DNA of 64,000 bases, taken from NCBI RefSeq assembly GCF_026914185.1, contig NC_070573.1, positions 3,899,501-3,963,500 of the forward strand. The letters run 5' to 3'. Shown piece after piece: positions 1-11,700 of this stretch (positions are counted from its first letter, which is position 1; each line of letters starts with the position of its first letter). The translations under genes and the position numbers were made by a program. Source of the stretch: Puccinia triticina (Eukaryota; Basidiomycota; Pucciniomycetes; Pucciniales; Pucciniaceae). The notes under the pieces were generated by a model. That model saw nothing but the letters and a program-made list of their open reading frames with translations, did no database searches and was not told the origin of the DNA.

Positions 1-262
1 TGAAAGGCAAGCCTTTCCGCAGTCCCCAGACCCGCTGCAACCCAAGAGGAAGCATGTGCAGTTAAGCCCAGCAGCACGGATAGGTAAGCTCTTCCGCACT
101 TTCCCAGACCAAACCCCAAATAGCAAGCTGCGTTGAAAGGCAAGCCCTTCCGTGGTCCCCAGACCCGCTGCAACCCAAGAGGAAGCACGCGCGGTTAAGC
201 CCAGCAGCACGGATAGGTAAGCCCTTCTGCACTTGCCCAGATCAAACCCCAACTAGCAAGCT
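1..262. repeat. Two tandem units of about 133 bp
   Basis: The block starting TGAAAGGCAAGCC at base 1 recurs at base 134, including the later TAAGCCCAGCAGCACGGATA segment, with a few substitutions. The array runs off the left edge, so the copy number is unknown. From 263 to about 801 I see no gene or clear repeat. Confidence 0.8.
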
Positions 263-801
263 GATGTATTGGTTCACCAATTGCAGAAGCAAGCCAGAAA
301 CCCCAACAACCTCTTGGAGGAAATTGATGGTAAGCACGCTAAGTGTCCAACAGAACTCCAGAAAAGACAGCTGACTTGTTCAACCATAGTTTGACAAGCC
401 AACCCAGAAGCTACGCCATCGTATGCGCAGGAAAATACTAAGCTAATCAAGCTATTTACTTGTAAGTCTCAAAGAACAAAGAACTAGACATAGAAAGAAG
501 AGAAAAAGGTGTATGGAGCTGACTAGCCCTACATTGGTTGACAGACAGAGAGAAAAGATATCACCAATATTGTTGATAGTCCAAGACCCTTTTTCAACCT
601 AAATAATTTTCTTTTATCACAGATCTCACTCAGCCTAGACTGCACAGTCCTAAGACTATTATCAGAGTATGAACTGTTGTTCTGCTTCCAGGTAAATAAA
701 CTTAAAAGTTTTTTTTTCTACTTCTCTATAGTTGTACTTAGTTAGTAGTCATTAGATTCTAACTCGGGAATATAAATTTCAGTTATTCCAATTCTTTTAG
801 G

Positions 802-1131
802 TTTCCCTTTAAAGAACCTTGAATATCCAGAAGGAAGTTGAAAAATTGTGGCTGAATTAAACTTGTCTAATCCAGGATCCCTCCATGTTTCTTTGGTGAG
901 AGGAGGCTGCAGCACTCTCTAGCACAGCTTGGCAGCACTCTTCTGAAGAGGTAGCATTGCCAGTGGATGTGCATTCCCACCAGAATAACCTTGAATATCT
1001 GCTTATCTTGATCCTGCTCAGTTTCTCTCTCTCTTTCTCTCTCTCTCTTATATTTGTATTTTCTTTATCCAAAGAAATCCAAATATTCCCCCTTCTTTCT
1101 TGTGTCCTGCTGTCACTATAGAGACTCAGGG
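802..1131. repeat. Dispersed repeat, copy 1 (about 330 bp)
   Basis: This stretch, from TTTCCCTTTAAAGAACCTTG to the end of the CT-rich tract and GAGACTCAGG, is repeated at 15441-15770 in the same orientation with only a few differences. It contains a TCTCTC tract and no credible ORF. The sequence outside the two copies differs, so it is a dispersed unit, perhaps part of an LTR or MITE. I could not assign a family. Confidence 0.75.
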
Positions 1132-1170
1132 TCACAGTGTCTGACCCATCAGAGTCTCAGTATTAACATT

Positions 1171-1191
1171 CCCCCCCCCCCCCCCCCCCCC
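1171..1191. repeat. Poly-C tract (21 bases)
   Basis: A run of 21 uninterrupted C residues. Such tracts are prone to length error in assemblies. From 1192 to about 1680 I see no gene. Confidence 0.95.
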
Positions 1192-1682
1192 AGATAATCC
1201 TGGTGCCAAGTAGATCTGTCGCAACAATCTGCTAGTAGTGCCTCCAATATGTTAACTTGCAAAGGCTGGCTTCATTCATGACACTGTAAACAAAATGTTT
1301 AGCTAATTCATAAGCAAAAACAACTTGCATGTGTCAAAAATAAATGGCCATAGTATTACTTCTGCACTTTTCCAGGTCACTTCCATGGGCAGATGATTCT
1401 TATTAATTCTTGACATTTATGTTGATATTAATATAGTCCCTCCACATTGTGTATGGTGTGATCAAACACATGGTCAGATCTTGCAACTAAGCCACAATTG
1501 CATGTGGTGTTGGCTTGAGGTCAAATCAACATTCCGAATGATTGTGGCAACTCAGCAACATGGGGGTTGGGTGAGTTGTGAGATTGGCTTTAGATGAACA
1601 TCACATCAATATGGGTGCAATTTTGAGTTGTGAATGCTGCTGTAGTTGACATCAGCTTGAGTTGCTCAAGAAACATACGGCC

Positions 1683-1721
1683 TGGCACTCCCTGGAGAGT
1701 GCCACAGATTTCCCCCTGGTG
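1683..1721. mobile_element. Orphan terminal repeat with subterminal hairpin
   Basis: The segment contains a hairpin (GGCACT..AGTGCC) followed by ACAGATTTCCCCCTGGTG. This is the same layout as the terminal inverted repeats of the element at 10968-13956. It directly abuts the broken start of the Copia coding remnant, so an element of that family probably inserted in or truncated the Copia sequence. I did not find the matching left end in the window. Confidence 0.55.
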
Positions 1722-2705
1722 ACAGAAGCTGATTCCTGTGTATTCTATTGTTTCCGCAAAGGGAAACAGGGTATCATTTACCTGCATGTAGATGATATGA
1801 TTATCACCGGTGACATAATCTCGGCTGTCAAGAATCAAATCAAAGACAAATGGGCTATGGAAGACTTGGGAATCACAAAATTTGCTGTTGGAATAGAATT
1901 TGACATGGCCAACTGCCAACCAGAAAGCACTCCTTTTGGATACAATGTCAAATTAGCAAAATTGACAGATGAAGACTCCAGAATTTTTCTTCAGAGAAAT
2001 CAAAGGTATTGCAAAGCCATTGGGTCTCTTATGTACATTGCAATATGTACTCGTCCCAATATCAGTTTCGCCGTTGGAGTGCTATCCAGATTTCTGGAAA
2101 AGCCTAATCAGAAGCACTGGGATTCATTCTTTCACATCCTCTGGTACCTCAAATCAACAATCAACTTTATCAATCTGATCCAGATATTGAAATTTCAGCA
2201 AACCCTGGGTGGAACTTTCCCAAAGTTGCAAGTGGTGCTGATTGGGCAGGTGATTGGTCTACCCTCCGATCCACAACAGGATACATATTCAAATTCATGA
2301 ATGGTGCAATCAGCTGGAGAAGCCGTCTTCAACCAATGGTTGCATTATCATCAACGGAAGCAGAATATTGAGCAATAACAGAAACAACAAGAGGCTCTAT
2401 GGATAATGAAGCTGATGAACGAGTTGCGGATCCCGGTTCAAACACCACTAGAAATGATTTGTGACAATTTGAGCGCAATTCACGTAGCGCAAAATCCAGT
2501 TCACCACGAACGCCTCAAACACGTAGCAATAGAACATCACTGGATCCGCAAGCATGTTCAGGAAGGCACTTTCAAGATGAAACATGTGTATACATCAAAT
2601 ATGATAGCAGACATCTTTGCAAAAAACCTTGGAAAAACAGCTTTCTCAAAATTTAGACATATGATTGGATTGAAAGATGCCGTTCAAATTGAGGGGGACT
2701 GTTAA
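1722..2705 (+). pseudogene. Ty1/Copia reverse transcriptase-RNase H remnant
   Basis: The 3' end of a Copia pol polyprotein. About 1770-1800 encodes the palm motif HVDD (the Copia form of YVDD). About 2010-2090 encodes the GSLMYIAICTRP and ISFAVGVLSRF segment typical of the Copia RT-RNase H junction. The second part (2406-2705) carries the RNase H C-terminus, with CDNLSAIHVAQNP and the HIxxxxHxIR-like stretch HVAIEHHWIRKHVQ. The reading frame is lost between about 2200 and 2400. Gag, protease, integrase and the first half of RT are missing, and the break at 1722 coincides with a foreign terminal repeat. It is dead. Confidence 0.85.
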
Positions 2706-3098
2706 AGTTTGTGCACTTTTGAATATGCATATGCAGCAAGAATTTCAATTCTTACTTGCATAGTGAAGATCCTAAAATTTAACCTAAACCTAACCCAAAG
2801 CTCACCGACATCAAAGTGATATCAGAACCACCCACGTGAGCTAATCTTTTTCCTCACCTGTTAAAATTATTATTCCAATTTGTGAGGAAAGAGACCAGTA
2901 AGCAAAATCCCGTTTTCACATCATCAATCATCAAGAAACAAATCAAGCCAACAAACAACTGACAGAAAATCTATGTTCTCCCATATCATCCTATCTCCAC
3001 TTTCTTTTCTCCTTATAGATTGAGTCTCTGCTACGCGTTCCTCCCATTCCATCATCATCAAAAAAATCCCGCTCATCAAACCTCACTGCGTTCATCAC
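2689..3098 (+). repeat. Possible polypurine tract and 3' LTR of the Copia remnant
   Basis: A purine run (TTGAGGGGGA, 2689-2698) directly precedes TGTTAAAG at 2700, which fits a Copia PPT/3'-LTR junction right after the RNase H end. A plausible LTR end is ..TTCATCACA at 3098 (TG..CA). No second LTR is available to confirm the right boundary. Confidence 0.4.
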
Positions 3099-3212
3099 AG
3101 GTATGCAAAAAGTCTCTTATTGCTAAGGCCCTGTTTGGACGCCGTGTGTGATATGATAAATGGTTTCATAAATTACATAACACCCAAAATGAATTTTGAG
3201 TGTCATAAAGTT

Positions 3213-4555
3213 AGGGGGTTACTAAACGTACCCGGTTTTTCCGCGTTTGTACCCGGTTTTTGCGTACCCCCTTTTCCACGTGCGTACCCGGTTTTTTTCT
3301 ACTCATTTCTACGCAACGCAAGTAATATCAAAATTCATCTAAAATGATGAACAAAATTATCATGCAATCAGAATACCCAAAAAACCACTTTTAATTAATT
3401 AATTATTTTTTGCATACCCCCTTTTCTTGGGTATGTACTTAGGGAATAACTTTTTTTTACATGCCCCAGCCACAAAAAAATTCAGGGCACTTTTAATTGT
3501 GAATATTCTACATTCCCTGACATTTTTAGGATTTTCAGGGAGTGCACGGTGGGCTTAGTAGGAAACTTCCCGCTAACTGAATAACTTTTTTGTTACATTT
3601 CCAAACAAGCTAAAAATTTCAGGAATATTAAAAGTCTGTATAATCTCCGTGTCCTGAAATTTTCAGCAATTGGGTGGCATAAAAACATGAGATATAAGGG
3701 GTGTGCGGCAGTCTTAAGGGGAAAAATCCGGCTAATTGAATAGCTTTTTTGTTACACATCACAGCAGTCTAAAAACTTGAGTGAAATTTCAAATCTGTAT
3801 CTGCTCCGTGACCTTGAATGTTTAGCAATGTTGTGGCATCAGAACATGAGTTATATGGGGTGCGCAGTAGTAGGTATTAGCAATACCGCGCATCCCTTAC
3901 ATCTCAGGTTATGATTCCACAACATTTCTAAAAATGTCAGGTCACAGAGGATATTCATATTTGAAATTTCACTCAAGTTTTTAGACTGCTGTGATATGTA
4001 ACAAAAAAGCTATTCAATTAGCCGGATTTTTCCCCTTAAGACTGCCGCACACCCCTTATATCTCATGTTTTTATGCCACCCAATTGCTGAAAATTTCAGG
4101 ACACGGAGATTATACAGACTTTTAATATTCCTGAAATTTTTAGCTTGTTTGGAAATGTAACAAAAAAGTTATTCAGTTAGCGGGAAGTTTCCTACTAAGC
4201 CCACCGTGCACTCCCTGAAAATCCTAAAAATGTCAGGGAATGTAGAATATTCACAATTAAAAGTGCCCTGAATTTTTTTGTGGCTGGGGCATGTAAAAAA
4301 AAGTTATTCCCTAAGTACATACCCAAGAAAAGGGGGTACGCAAAAAACCGGGTACAAATTAATTAATCATTTGGAAATTGAGTTTTTTGAAATTCTGATT
4401 GCATGATAATTATGTTCATCATTTTAAATGAATTTTGGTATCATTTGCGTTGCGTAGAAATGAGTAGAAAAAAAACGGGTATGCACGTGGAAAAGGGGGT
4501 ACGCAAAAACCAAGTACAAACGCGGAAATACCCGGGTACGTTTATTAACCCCCTC
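3213..4555. repeat. Foldback (long inverted repeat) of about 1.34 kb
   Basis: The left arm starts GGGGGTTACTAAACGTACCC and the right arm ends with its near-complement (GGGTACGTTTATTAACCCCC). The arms match nearly throughout and meet around 3870-3890, so the segment can form one long hairpin. The arms repeat short motifs such as GGTACGCAAAAA and AAAAGGGGGTACGC. A decayed right-end fragment of the same family lies at 37925-38045. No coding sequence. Confidence 0.8.
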
Positions 4556-4679
4556 AAATCAATTATGCCACCAACAGATTTATAATTTGTCTGTTTGGGA
4601 TGCACTCCATAAACATTCCTAGGCTCCATTTATCACATGACTGTTTGGCAAACCAAAGCAGACCAGTGTCATACATGTA

Positions 4680-5199
4680 CACCCAACACACTCCTGGGAG
4701 TGCACAACCTCTCAATGACCAGTTTGAACGGCCATCCAGAGTACTTCACCCCCTCAATGACTGGTGAACTGGTCATCTAGGGGGACTTCACCCTTTCAAT
4801 GACCAGTCAACCGGTCATCAAAGAGGAGACATCCTCTTGATGACCGGTCAAACGGTCATGGAAGAGGACACATCCTCTCAATGAACAGTCAAACAGTCAT
4901 CAAAGAAGACACACCATCTTGATGACCGGTTGAATGGTCATCAAAGAGGACACACCCTCTTAATGACTGGCCAACCGGTCATCAACAAGGACACACCCAT
5001 TGACCGGTCATTGAAGAGGAAATACCCTCTCAATGACCGGTCAAACAGTCATCAAAGAGGAAATACCCTCTTGATGACTGGTCAACCGGTCATCAAAGAG
5101 GACACACCCTCTTGATGACAGGCCAACCGGTCATCAAAGAGGACACACCTCTCCAATGACTCCCAATGACCGGCCTTGGTCAACAAGGTGTTTTGTCCT
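4680..5199. repeat. Array of short palindromes, left half
   Basis: A degenerate tandem array in which each unit contains a palindrome of the type ATGACCGGTCAACCGGTCAT, followed by CAAAGAGGACACACCCTCTT. Unit spacing is about 50-60 bp. The array continues after the solo LTR as the reverse-complement version at 6647-7320. Confidence 0.8.
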
Positions 5200-6646
5200 T
5201 GTCAGCCTGCGTGATGCCAAGGACAATAATCCTTCTAGCTACACGAGCTGCAAAGTGAAATACTAGAGTTTTAAGGACTCTGGGGATGATATCCAAGGCT
5301 TTGGAGAGGTTGTGTGGCGTAAAAAATAGAGAAATAGTAGTTTAATTATATTAATAAAATTAATATAATTAAAATAAGAGGGGCCTGCAAGCAGGGGTGG
5401 TTTAGATCCCTCTAAGGTATCGTGCAAAAGCAGAAGATTTAGGTACCTGTTAGTACTGGGGCCTGCAAGCAGGGGTGGTTTAGATCCCAGCAAGAATGAA
5501 GCGGAGAATCTCAAGAGAAAGGGGTTAAACTTACTAGAATTAAGCCCTTAAAGTCTTGAGGTTCTTCAGGGGAGAATCTGAGCAGATTCAGACGAAGGAA
5601 TTGAGCTAAAGTCAGCAACTAAGGATCTTACCAGGCAGAGAACAGGTGTTGAGCACGTGTTGGAAGCGGGTAATGATCAGAGTAGGTGTAATAGCATGAG
5701 GGAGGGTCTTTGGAGCGCACAGAGGGCCCTTTAAATAGTCATGAAAGCCCTCAGGGAGCGCTCAGGGAGCCATATAGCTGCTGGCCAACTTGTGGGCGTA
5801 ATTCTGGCTCAATTTGGCGGTTGGCCAACTTGTGGGCGTGATTTTAGACCAATTTGGCAACGCTACAGGAGGACTATTCCTTTTTGGGGCGTGCAAATGG
5901 CTGCAAAAGTAATATTTGGCCGTATCAGGACTAGTCTAAAACACTTCTAACTAGTAGGGGTTGTTACGTGTGTCCTATCTTCTAGATTGGGCCACTTATG
6001 ATGCTCCTGTATCATAATTAGTCTGAAACACATGGTAATTGTTTCAGGCTAATTTACAGGTTACATAATAGTAATTACTGTTTGGGACATGCAGACTGTC
6101 ACGTGTGGCCAATTGTTCTGCTTTGGTCTACATAATGACATCACATGTACCAATTGGTTGGTACTTCTTATCTTTGTGCGTCAAGAATGTTTTATTTACA
6201 TCATTACATATGTAATGGAACATTCTAGGCGCTCATGGGACTCAGAAGGTGTCATATCTTCATAGTATGGCGTGATCACGGCCTTTTTGGGTGTCTGTGG
6301 CGCTTACAAGCATATGTACATGAGCATATAAGCATGAGCGCTACCTTATCCGTGGTAACTGGGTATATTTTCATGTGTAATTTACACAGGGAAGGAGTAA
6401 GAGTTTAGGGTACGTTGCAGTGAGGTACCCTAGTTTATTTTAGGCGTAGATTAGGAATCTGAAGTAATATTCTACAATTTACATATGTAAGAGTGCGTAA
6501 TAATGTCTCTTTCATAGGTAATATTTATACTTTTTATAGTGTTACATATGCAGGAGATTAGTAATAATGTCTCTAACATATGTAACAATTTATTATTTTT
6601 CTGTGATATTATGTCACGGTGGCTCTGACATAGTAGCCAGCTGACA
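5200..6646 (-). mobile_element. Solo LTR of the Gypsy element (1447 bp)
   Basis: It starts TGTCAGC and ends GCTGACA and is flanked by a perfect 5-bp duplication, GTCCT (5195-5199 and 6647-6651). It matches the two LTRs of the Gypsy element at 22607-32711 almost base for base, with about two differences from the left one. It is a recombination product of a full insertion into the palindrome array. It contains the 31-bp internal direct repeat found in this LTR family. Short ORFs inside it (for example on the minus strand near 5263-5514) are repeated with the LTR and are not evidence of a gene. Confidence 0.95.
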
Positions 6647-7320
6647 GTCCTCTTTGATGACCAATCAACTGGTCATTGAAGTGGGTACGACCTCTGGATG
6701 ACCGTTCAACCAGTCATTGAGAGGATGTGTCCTCTGTGATGACCGGTTGACTGGTCATCGAGAAGGTGTGTCCTCTTCAATGACTGTTTAACCGGTCATC
6801 AAGAGGGCATTTCCTCTTTGATGACTGGTTGACCATTCATCAAGAGGTTTTGTCCCCTTCAATGACCGGTTGTCCGGTCATCATGAGGGCATGTCCTCTT
6901 TGATGACCGGTTGACCATTCATTGAGAGGTTGTGTCCCCTTCGATGACCGGTTGGCCGGTCATCAAGAGGGCATGTCCTCTTTGATGACTGGTTGACTGT
7001 TCATCAAGAGATTGTGTCTCCTTCAATGACTGGTTGGCCGGTCATCAAGAGGATGTGTCCTCTTTGATGACTGTTTGACCGGTCATCAAGAGGTTGTGTC
7101 CCCTTTGATGACCAGTTGGCCGGTCATTGAGAGGATGTGTCCTCTTTGATGACCGTTTGACTGGTCATTGAGAGAAGTCCTTTTGTCCTCTTCGATGGCC
7201 AATCAACTGGTCATCAAAGTGGGCACAACCTCTGGATGACCGTTCAACCAGTCATCAAGAGGATGTGTCCTCTTCAATGACCGGTTGACTGGTCATCAAG
7301 AGGTTAAAGTTGCAGGTTAT
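6647..7320. repeat. Array of short palindromes, right half (inverted)
   Basis: Tandem units with GATGACCGGTTGACCGGTCA plus TCAAGAGG..TGTCCTCTT, the reverse complement of the units at 4680-5199. The two halves therefore face each other across the solo LTR, and each unit can also form its own hairpin. Confidence 0.8.
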
Positions 7321-8190
7321 GTCCACCTTGAAGGATTTTCAACCGTAGGCGAGCAAGGCGGAGCGGAAAGGGAACAAGTCGGCTTAGCCGATAGCAGACA
7401 ATAAGTCCGAAAAGGACCGGATTACTCACTCTCAGGGGCTTAAGTGCCTAAGTAGGGAGACTTGAGGTGGGGCTAAAGTGCCAACTTGAGGAACAGCTTT
7501 GGTCAGGACTGATGGCATTGATTTCTTGGAGTCTAGCGGTTTTAAGTAGACTACATACAATATGGTTAACTTGTGGGCGCGGATTTAATCATAATGAATG
7601 AATAAAAAAAAGGCACATGCATTACAGACAAACAAGAAATGGTGACATGTTTGTGTCAGGGAGGAGAAAGAAGATTGGGAAGAGAAAGAGCGAGAACAAG
7701 TGAAATTCCAACACACCTCAATGACCTGCTGACCGGTTATTGAGGTGGTTTGTAGGACTCCTCTGGATGACCAGTTGAAGGAGAGGTTGTGTACATGTTC
7801 CTAGGTATACCAATGGCTAGATATCACCCGGAAATAGAGGTCAGGACCTCTATTTCCAAAATGGCCTGAGATACAGAGTAATGAATTTTACAATATCATT
7901 GGCCGTCCCAAACACATATAAATTTGGTGTTATACCCCAAGCACCCCCGGTGATAAGTTGCACAATTTATAACTGAATTTGGGGTGTTCAAACGGGGCCT
8001 AAATGTTTTCTTTTCTCATTTATCATTGCTCAACTAAAACTGTTTTTCCTTTTTCTTATCAGGTGTGTGTGTGCTTAAATTTGTTGTCGTTGTTGCCCGA
8101 GTTGTTCATTCAGATTTTTAAACTTTACCAAAAAGTTATCCCACTCTGTTCAAATTCTGCTGAAAATTACAAAAGGCAACCCGCTGTTGG

Positions 8191-9321
8191 ATGGCTGCGG
8201 CACTTCAGACTATGTACGCTCTGTACAATCCCCTTTGGCTTTGTGGATCTAGTGGCCAAGGGACATCTTTATTCACAACGCTGGTGACACACTTCAACAC
8301 TCGGACCACCTACCAGTTGAAGCAAGAGGGCTTGGTCCGCAGAACGCTTGCAATTCCACAACAGAATATCTTTCAGCATGCTCACAACTTGAAGTTGCAT
8401 CCTGCAAGCTTCAAGGCAGGCAAGTTTTGCTTGGCTGATATTTTCATTGAGATTTCCCTTGATCCAAAGACAAACCCCAATCAATCGCGCAAAGGCTTGT
8501 TTGATGTTGAAGAAAGGCGAACTGTTACCTGTCCGGCTCACCCAGAGGCACAGCGGGAATATTTCTGCTCTAGATTTGTAATAAATATCCAAAAAGAGAT
8601 GTTTGAGGCCAACGCTATTTTGTACTCCAACATTGCGGAGCTCTTGAGGAAATGGATGTCCAATGGTTTGATTGGAATCTCAGGCCTCCATTGTTGGGAC
8701 TTTGCAGCAAAATCAAAGAAGCGCAAGAAATGCAAGCAAACCGGAGTTTTGGAAAACTTCTCGGCTTCCAAGAAAGAAGACTCCATCACTGACGGCATGC
8801 TCTGCGAGCAGTCAACCATTTCTTTCCCTAATAATCAAGCTCTGCTCCACCTCTATTTCATGCTGGATGTTGTGTCAATTTTGGATTTGGCCAAACAAGC
8901 AATGTTTATGTCCACAACCAATTTGCCTTTTGCATTTACTGTAAAAGGCAAAACGTACACACTTTTTGCTCAAAGATATTGGAATGGGGTGCATTACTGG
9001 TCCAAGGTACTGATGAACGTCTCCAGAGTGGCAGGGATTTGGTATCACAACAACATGGAAAATGATGAGCTTGCCCGGATGGTCAGCTTGGACCTCAGCT
9101 CTATTGGCGGGGCCCATCCCAACACCAGCTGGATTATGTATTCCCAAAGCTGGAAAGCCTCAGAGAAGGCATATGTCAATGAGAAGGTTGTGCAAATCAA
9201 GAAAGACTTCCCAACTGCACGTCCTCATCAAATTGTGTTTGCAAATCTTTCTGACTTGCTCAATTCCGGAAGGAAGTTCCTAGAATCCACTGGTGCAAAA
9301 AAGGACAATGTTAAGCATTAA
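8191..9321 (+). CDS. Unrecognised 376-residue protein
   Basis: An uninterrupted ORF with fungal-like composition, starting at the ATG after the stretch CCCGCTGTTGG. I do not recognise a named domain. Visible features are Cys/His residues around residues 112-171 (CPAH, YFCSRF and later HCW), a basic KSKKRKKCK patch near residue 175 that could be a nuclear localisation signal, and an aromatic-rich C-terminal region (YWNGVHYWSKV, GIWYHNN, TSWIMYSQSW). The upstream sequence 8041-8062 resembles a 3' splice site (pyrimidine run ending TTATCAG), so an untranslated first exon is possible. A lysine- and proline-rich ORF in the same frame begins about 90 bp downstream and may be a further exon. It could also be the accessory gene of a transposon, since a PIF/Harbinger transposase follows on the same strand. 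Confidence 0.55.
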   Translation: MAAALQTMYALYNPLWLCGSSGQGTSLFTTLVTHFNTRTTYQLKQEGLVRRTLAIPQQNIFQHAHNLKLHPASFKAGKFCLADIFIEISLDPKTNPNQSRKGLFDVEERRTVTCPAHPEAQREYFCSRFVINIQKEMFEANAILYSNIAELLRKWMSNGLIGISGLHCWDFAAKSKKRKKCKQTGVLENFSASKKEDSITDGMLCEQSTISFPNNQALLHLYFMLDVVSILDLAKQAMFMSTTNLPFAFTVKGKTYTLFAQRYWNGVHYWSKVLMNVSRVAGIWYHNNMENDELARMVSLDLSSIGGAHPNTSWIMYSQSWKASEKAYVNEKVVQIKKDFPTARPHQIVFANLSDLLNSGRKFLESTGAKKDNVKH

Positions 9322-9411
9322 GTTGGCTTTTTATTGATTATTTGACCTGATTACTGATGATCTGGTGTTCAAAGTTGCAAAAACCAACCATTCTGATGTT
9401 TCCCAACTTTG

Positions 9412-9759
9412 CCAACTGGATTGGCGCCAAAGAGGCCTGTAAATGATTCTCCCTTAGCTGCTGATGTGAATATGGCAAACTCAGCGGAGGACTCTGCCAA
9501 ATCAACTGAAATGAAGCAGGCAAAGTCAGAAAATGGCTCCTCCCTGGCAACCAAAGAGAAACAGGTGGCCCCAAAGATTCGAAACCTAAAGATTAAGCTG
9601 AAACCACCTAAACCGCCAGCGGAATTGGAAAAATTGGCTTTGCCAATGCCAGAGCGGCAAGACGCCCGAGGCGGAACTACTTTGCCAGCTTATGTGCCTA
9701 CTCACAGGCCTGGACCTCGTAGCCAAAAAGTTGCCAAGGCGGGAAATAACCTTGCCTGA
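9412..9759 (+). CDS. Basic, proline-rich ORF, possible last exon of the preceding gene
   Basis: About 115 codons without a good ATG at the start. The product is Lys/Pro-rich (KIRNLKIKLKPPKPPAELEK) and low in complexity. It lies in the same frame as the ORF ending at 9321. The gap holds a possible donor (GTTAAG at 9310) and several AG acceptors before 9430, so a spliced C-terminal extension is plausible but unproven. From 9760 to 10199 I see an AT-rich spacer and no gene. Confidence 0.35.
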   Translation, partial: PTGLAPKRPVNDSPLAADVNMANSAEDSAKSTEMKQAKSENGSSLATKEKQVAPKIRNLKIKLKPPKPPAELEKLALPMPERQDARGGTTLPAYVPTHRPGPRSQKVAKAGNNLA

Positions 9760-11370
9760 TAATCTGCATTTCTTGTGTTATGCCTTGTAAAATTCCGTTC
9801 TCATTGTTTTTTAGATGGATTTTACAAAGCTATTTTTACATTTGTATGCCCTGTAAAAGCTGATGCCTTGCAGATTTGAAGTGTTTGATTCTGAGGGTTA
9901 TTTTTACAAAGTTTTCTTTTTGCACAGCATATACAGCGTAAAAATTTCCGTGTGAAACTAAACTATTTATGGTATTCAAAATTGAATACATAAAATATTT
10001 ACATGAAATCATAATGGCATAACCCCCAATTTTGGCAGGGAGTCATGAATATATGATTTTATGTCGCTCAGGCAATAGTGAGAACCCCCTTTAGCCATCC
10101 CCTGACCCCATCTCACACATACAAACCAAACCAAAAACACCTACTCATCTAACCAGCTAACAGACCAAAGATTCCAACTCATCTAACCAGCCAACAGCCA
10201 TGCCACGACAGACGGAACGCAAATCATTGATCCGGGACCTTCAGTTCCTCCTGATCACCTGCTTTGCAAGACTACAAATCAACAATCAGAATTACCAAAC
10301 CATCATAACTGGCCAACGCTTCCCTTTGTTTTGTATCATCATTGTGGCACTACTTGGAAATGTTGAAACTCCTGATCAACATCTCCTTCTTTCTCTGGCG
10401 GTCATCTTGCTCCTCCGTTCCCAATCCAGGTCGAGATATCAGCTCTTAAGATTTCAACATCGCTCTTGCAAGGCTCAAACAACACAGGCACAGGTAGAAG
10501 AAATCCTCCAGCTGATTACTACGGTATGCAACCGCCGCTATTTGGCACCCAGAGCTCCTTGTCCCTGAATCTCAACAATTTAACAAACTTTTGAGGTTTT
10601 CTCAAATAATACTGATGCTGTCTTTCTCAGATGGGTGAGTTTTTTGCGTGTGTTGCAAACTTATTCTTATTCTTAGATTAACCAATATTGTTTTGTTCTA
10701 GGCTAGGATGACTCACAACAGTTTTTATGTGTTTTTGAACAAAATAAAAGACCACCTGGTGTTCATGAACAACTTGAATCACCACCAAGCACCAACTGAG
10801 TGGCAATTGCTTGTTGCACTAGCTCATTTGGGAATCAACGGTAATGGTGTATCACCGCGTATTCTGAGAGAGGTATTCAACATATCTGGTGTGTTTGATT
10901 TTACTCCAATGATGATTGCATGTAAACTAACATTAAATTTGTTCATGTTTCTAGAAGGTAGTATAGACACCAGGGGGGAATCTGTCGCACTTTCTACAGA
11001 GTGCCATACTGTGATTTCTTTCTGTAACCTTTCCAGAAGTCAACTGCTTGTGCATGTGTAAGTCAAGCCTAAATAATGTTAATCTGCTGTTGAACTCATA
11101 ATTAAGTCTCCTCTAACAAATAAATAAGCTACCAGGAAAGTATGGGGAATATTTGACTTCAATTGAACCAACAATGTCAAAACTACTAGAAGATAGGAGA
11201 GGAAAGGTAATAGAAATTCAATGTATATAAACAACAAAAACTAATGTATCATTCTCCAGAACACTCTCAATCTACTTTTTTAAGCCACAAATAACTTTGT
11301 GAGGATCACATTCCTCCTTGACATAAGCAAATTTTCCCCCAATAATGTCAAAGTGATCATTTGGTAGTTC

Positions 11371-11700
11371 CAACAATGGGCTTCTATGCTACACTACTCT
11401 ACAGAACCACCTCGTTTTAGTGTAGCAGCGCTAACAGAGGCACTTTTTTTTGTGGTGTTAGTGTGCCACTACCCCTGCTACACTGTGTTATGCCACGCTA
11501 CAGCACGTTTAGTGCCAAAAAAAAAAACCAAAAAGCCATTAAAAAACAATATAGCGCAGTGTAGCCTGCCAATTTTTGCGCCCTTTGCGCCAAGCATTAG
11601 CTAACATCTCCCACAATTGTCTGAGCGCTACACCCAATTTTTAAGCTAATTCTGCGCTACAACACTATAACGCAGTGGTTAGCATAGCTGGCCCACCATT
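11371..11700. mobile_element. 330-bp MITE, TAGCG/GCTA-rich, 8-bp duplication
   Basis: It is flanked by the perfect 8-bp duplication GGTAGTTC (11363-11370 and 11701-11708). The ends are imperfect inverted repeats (left AATGGGC..CTATGCTA, right TTAGCATAG..GCCCACCATT). The interior is rich in GCTACRCT/AGCGC motifs, as in the elements at 43662-44291 and 56006-56462. An 8-bp duplication points to hAT-type mobilisation. No coding sequence. Confidence 0.75.

Larger units (their letters stand above)
3127..7999. mobile_element. Non-autonomous element with Harbinger-like ends (TAA duplication)
   Basis: The left end GGCCCTGTTTGGAC and the right end GTTCAAACGGGGCC are inverted repeats, flanked on both sides by TAA (3124-3126 and 8000-8002). 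A 3-bp TAA/TTA duplication with GGCC-TGTTTGG termini is the pattern of PIF/Harbinger-type elements and their derivatives. The 4.9-kb interior has no transposase. It holds a large foldback (3213-4555), two oppositely oriented arrays of short palindromes and a solo Gypsy LTR. Parts without assignment are 4556-4680 and 7321-7999; the latter has a further weak copy of the palindrome unit near 7710-7790. Confidence 0.7.

Noticed and set aside
5263..5950. Short ORFs inside the solo LTR, repeated in all three LTR copies
   Set aside because: Conserved only because the LTRs are young copies; no coding features.
3101..8062. A 5-kb intron (GTATGC donor at 3101, TTATCAG acceptor at 8062) of the 8191-9321 gene, containing the Harbinger-like element
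   Set aside because: The splice-like signals are attractive, but 2700-3098 may instead be a Copia 3' LTR, which would make the donor accidental. Without transcript data I did not annotate it.
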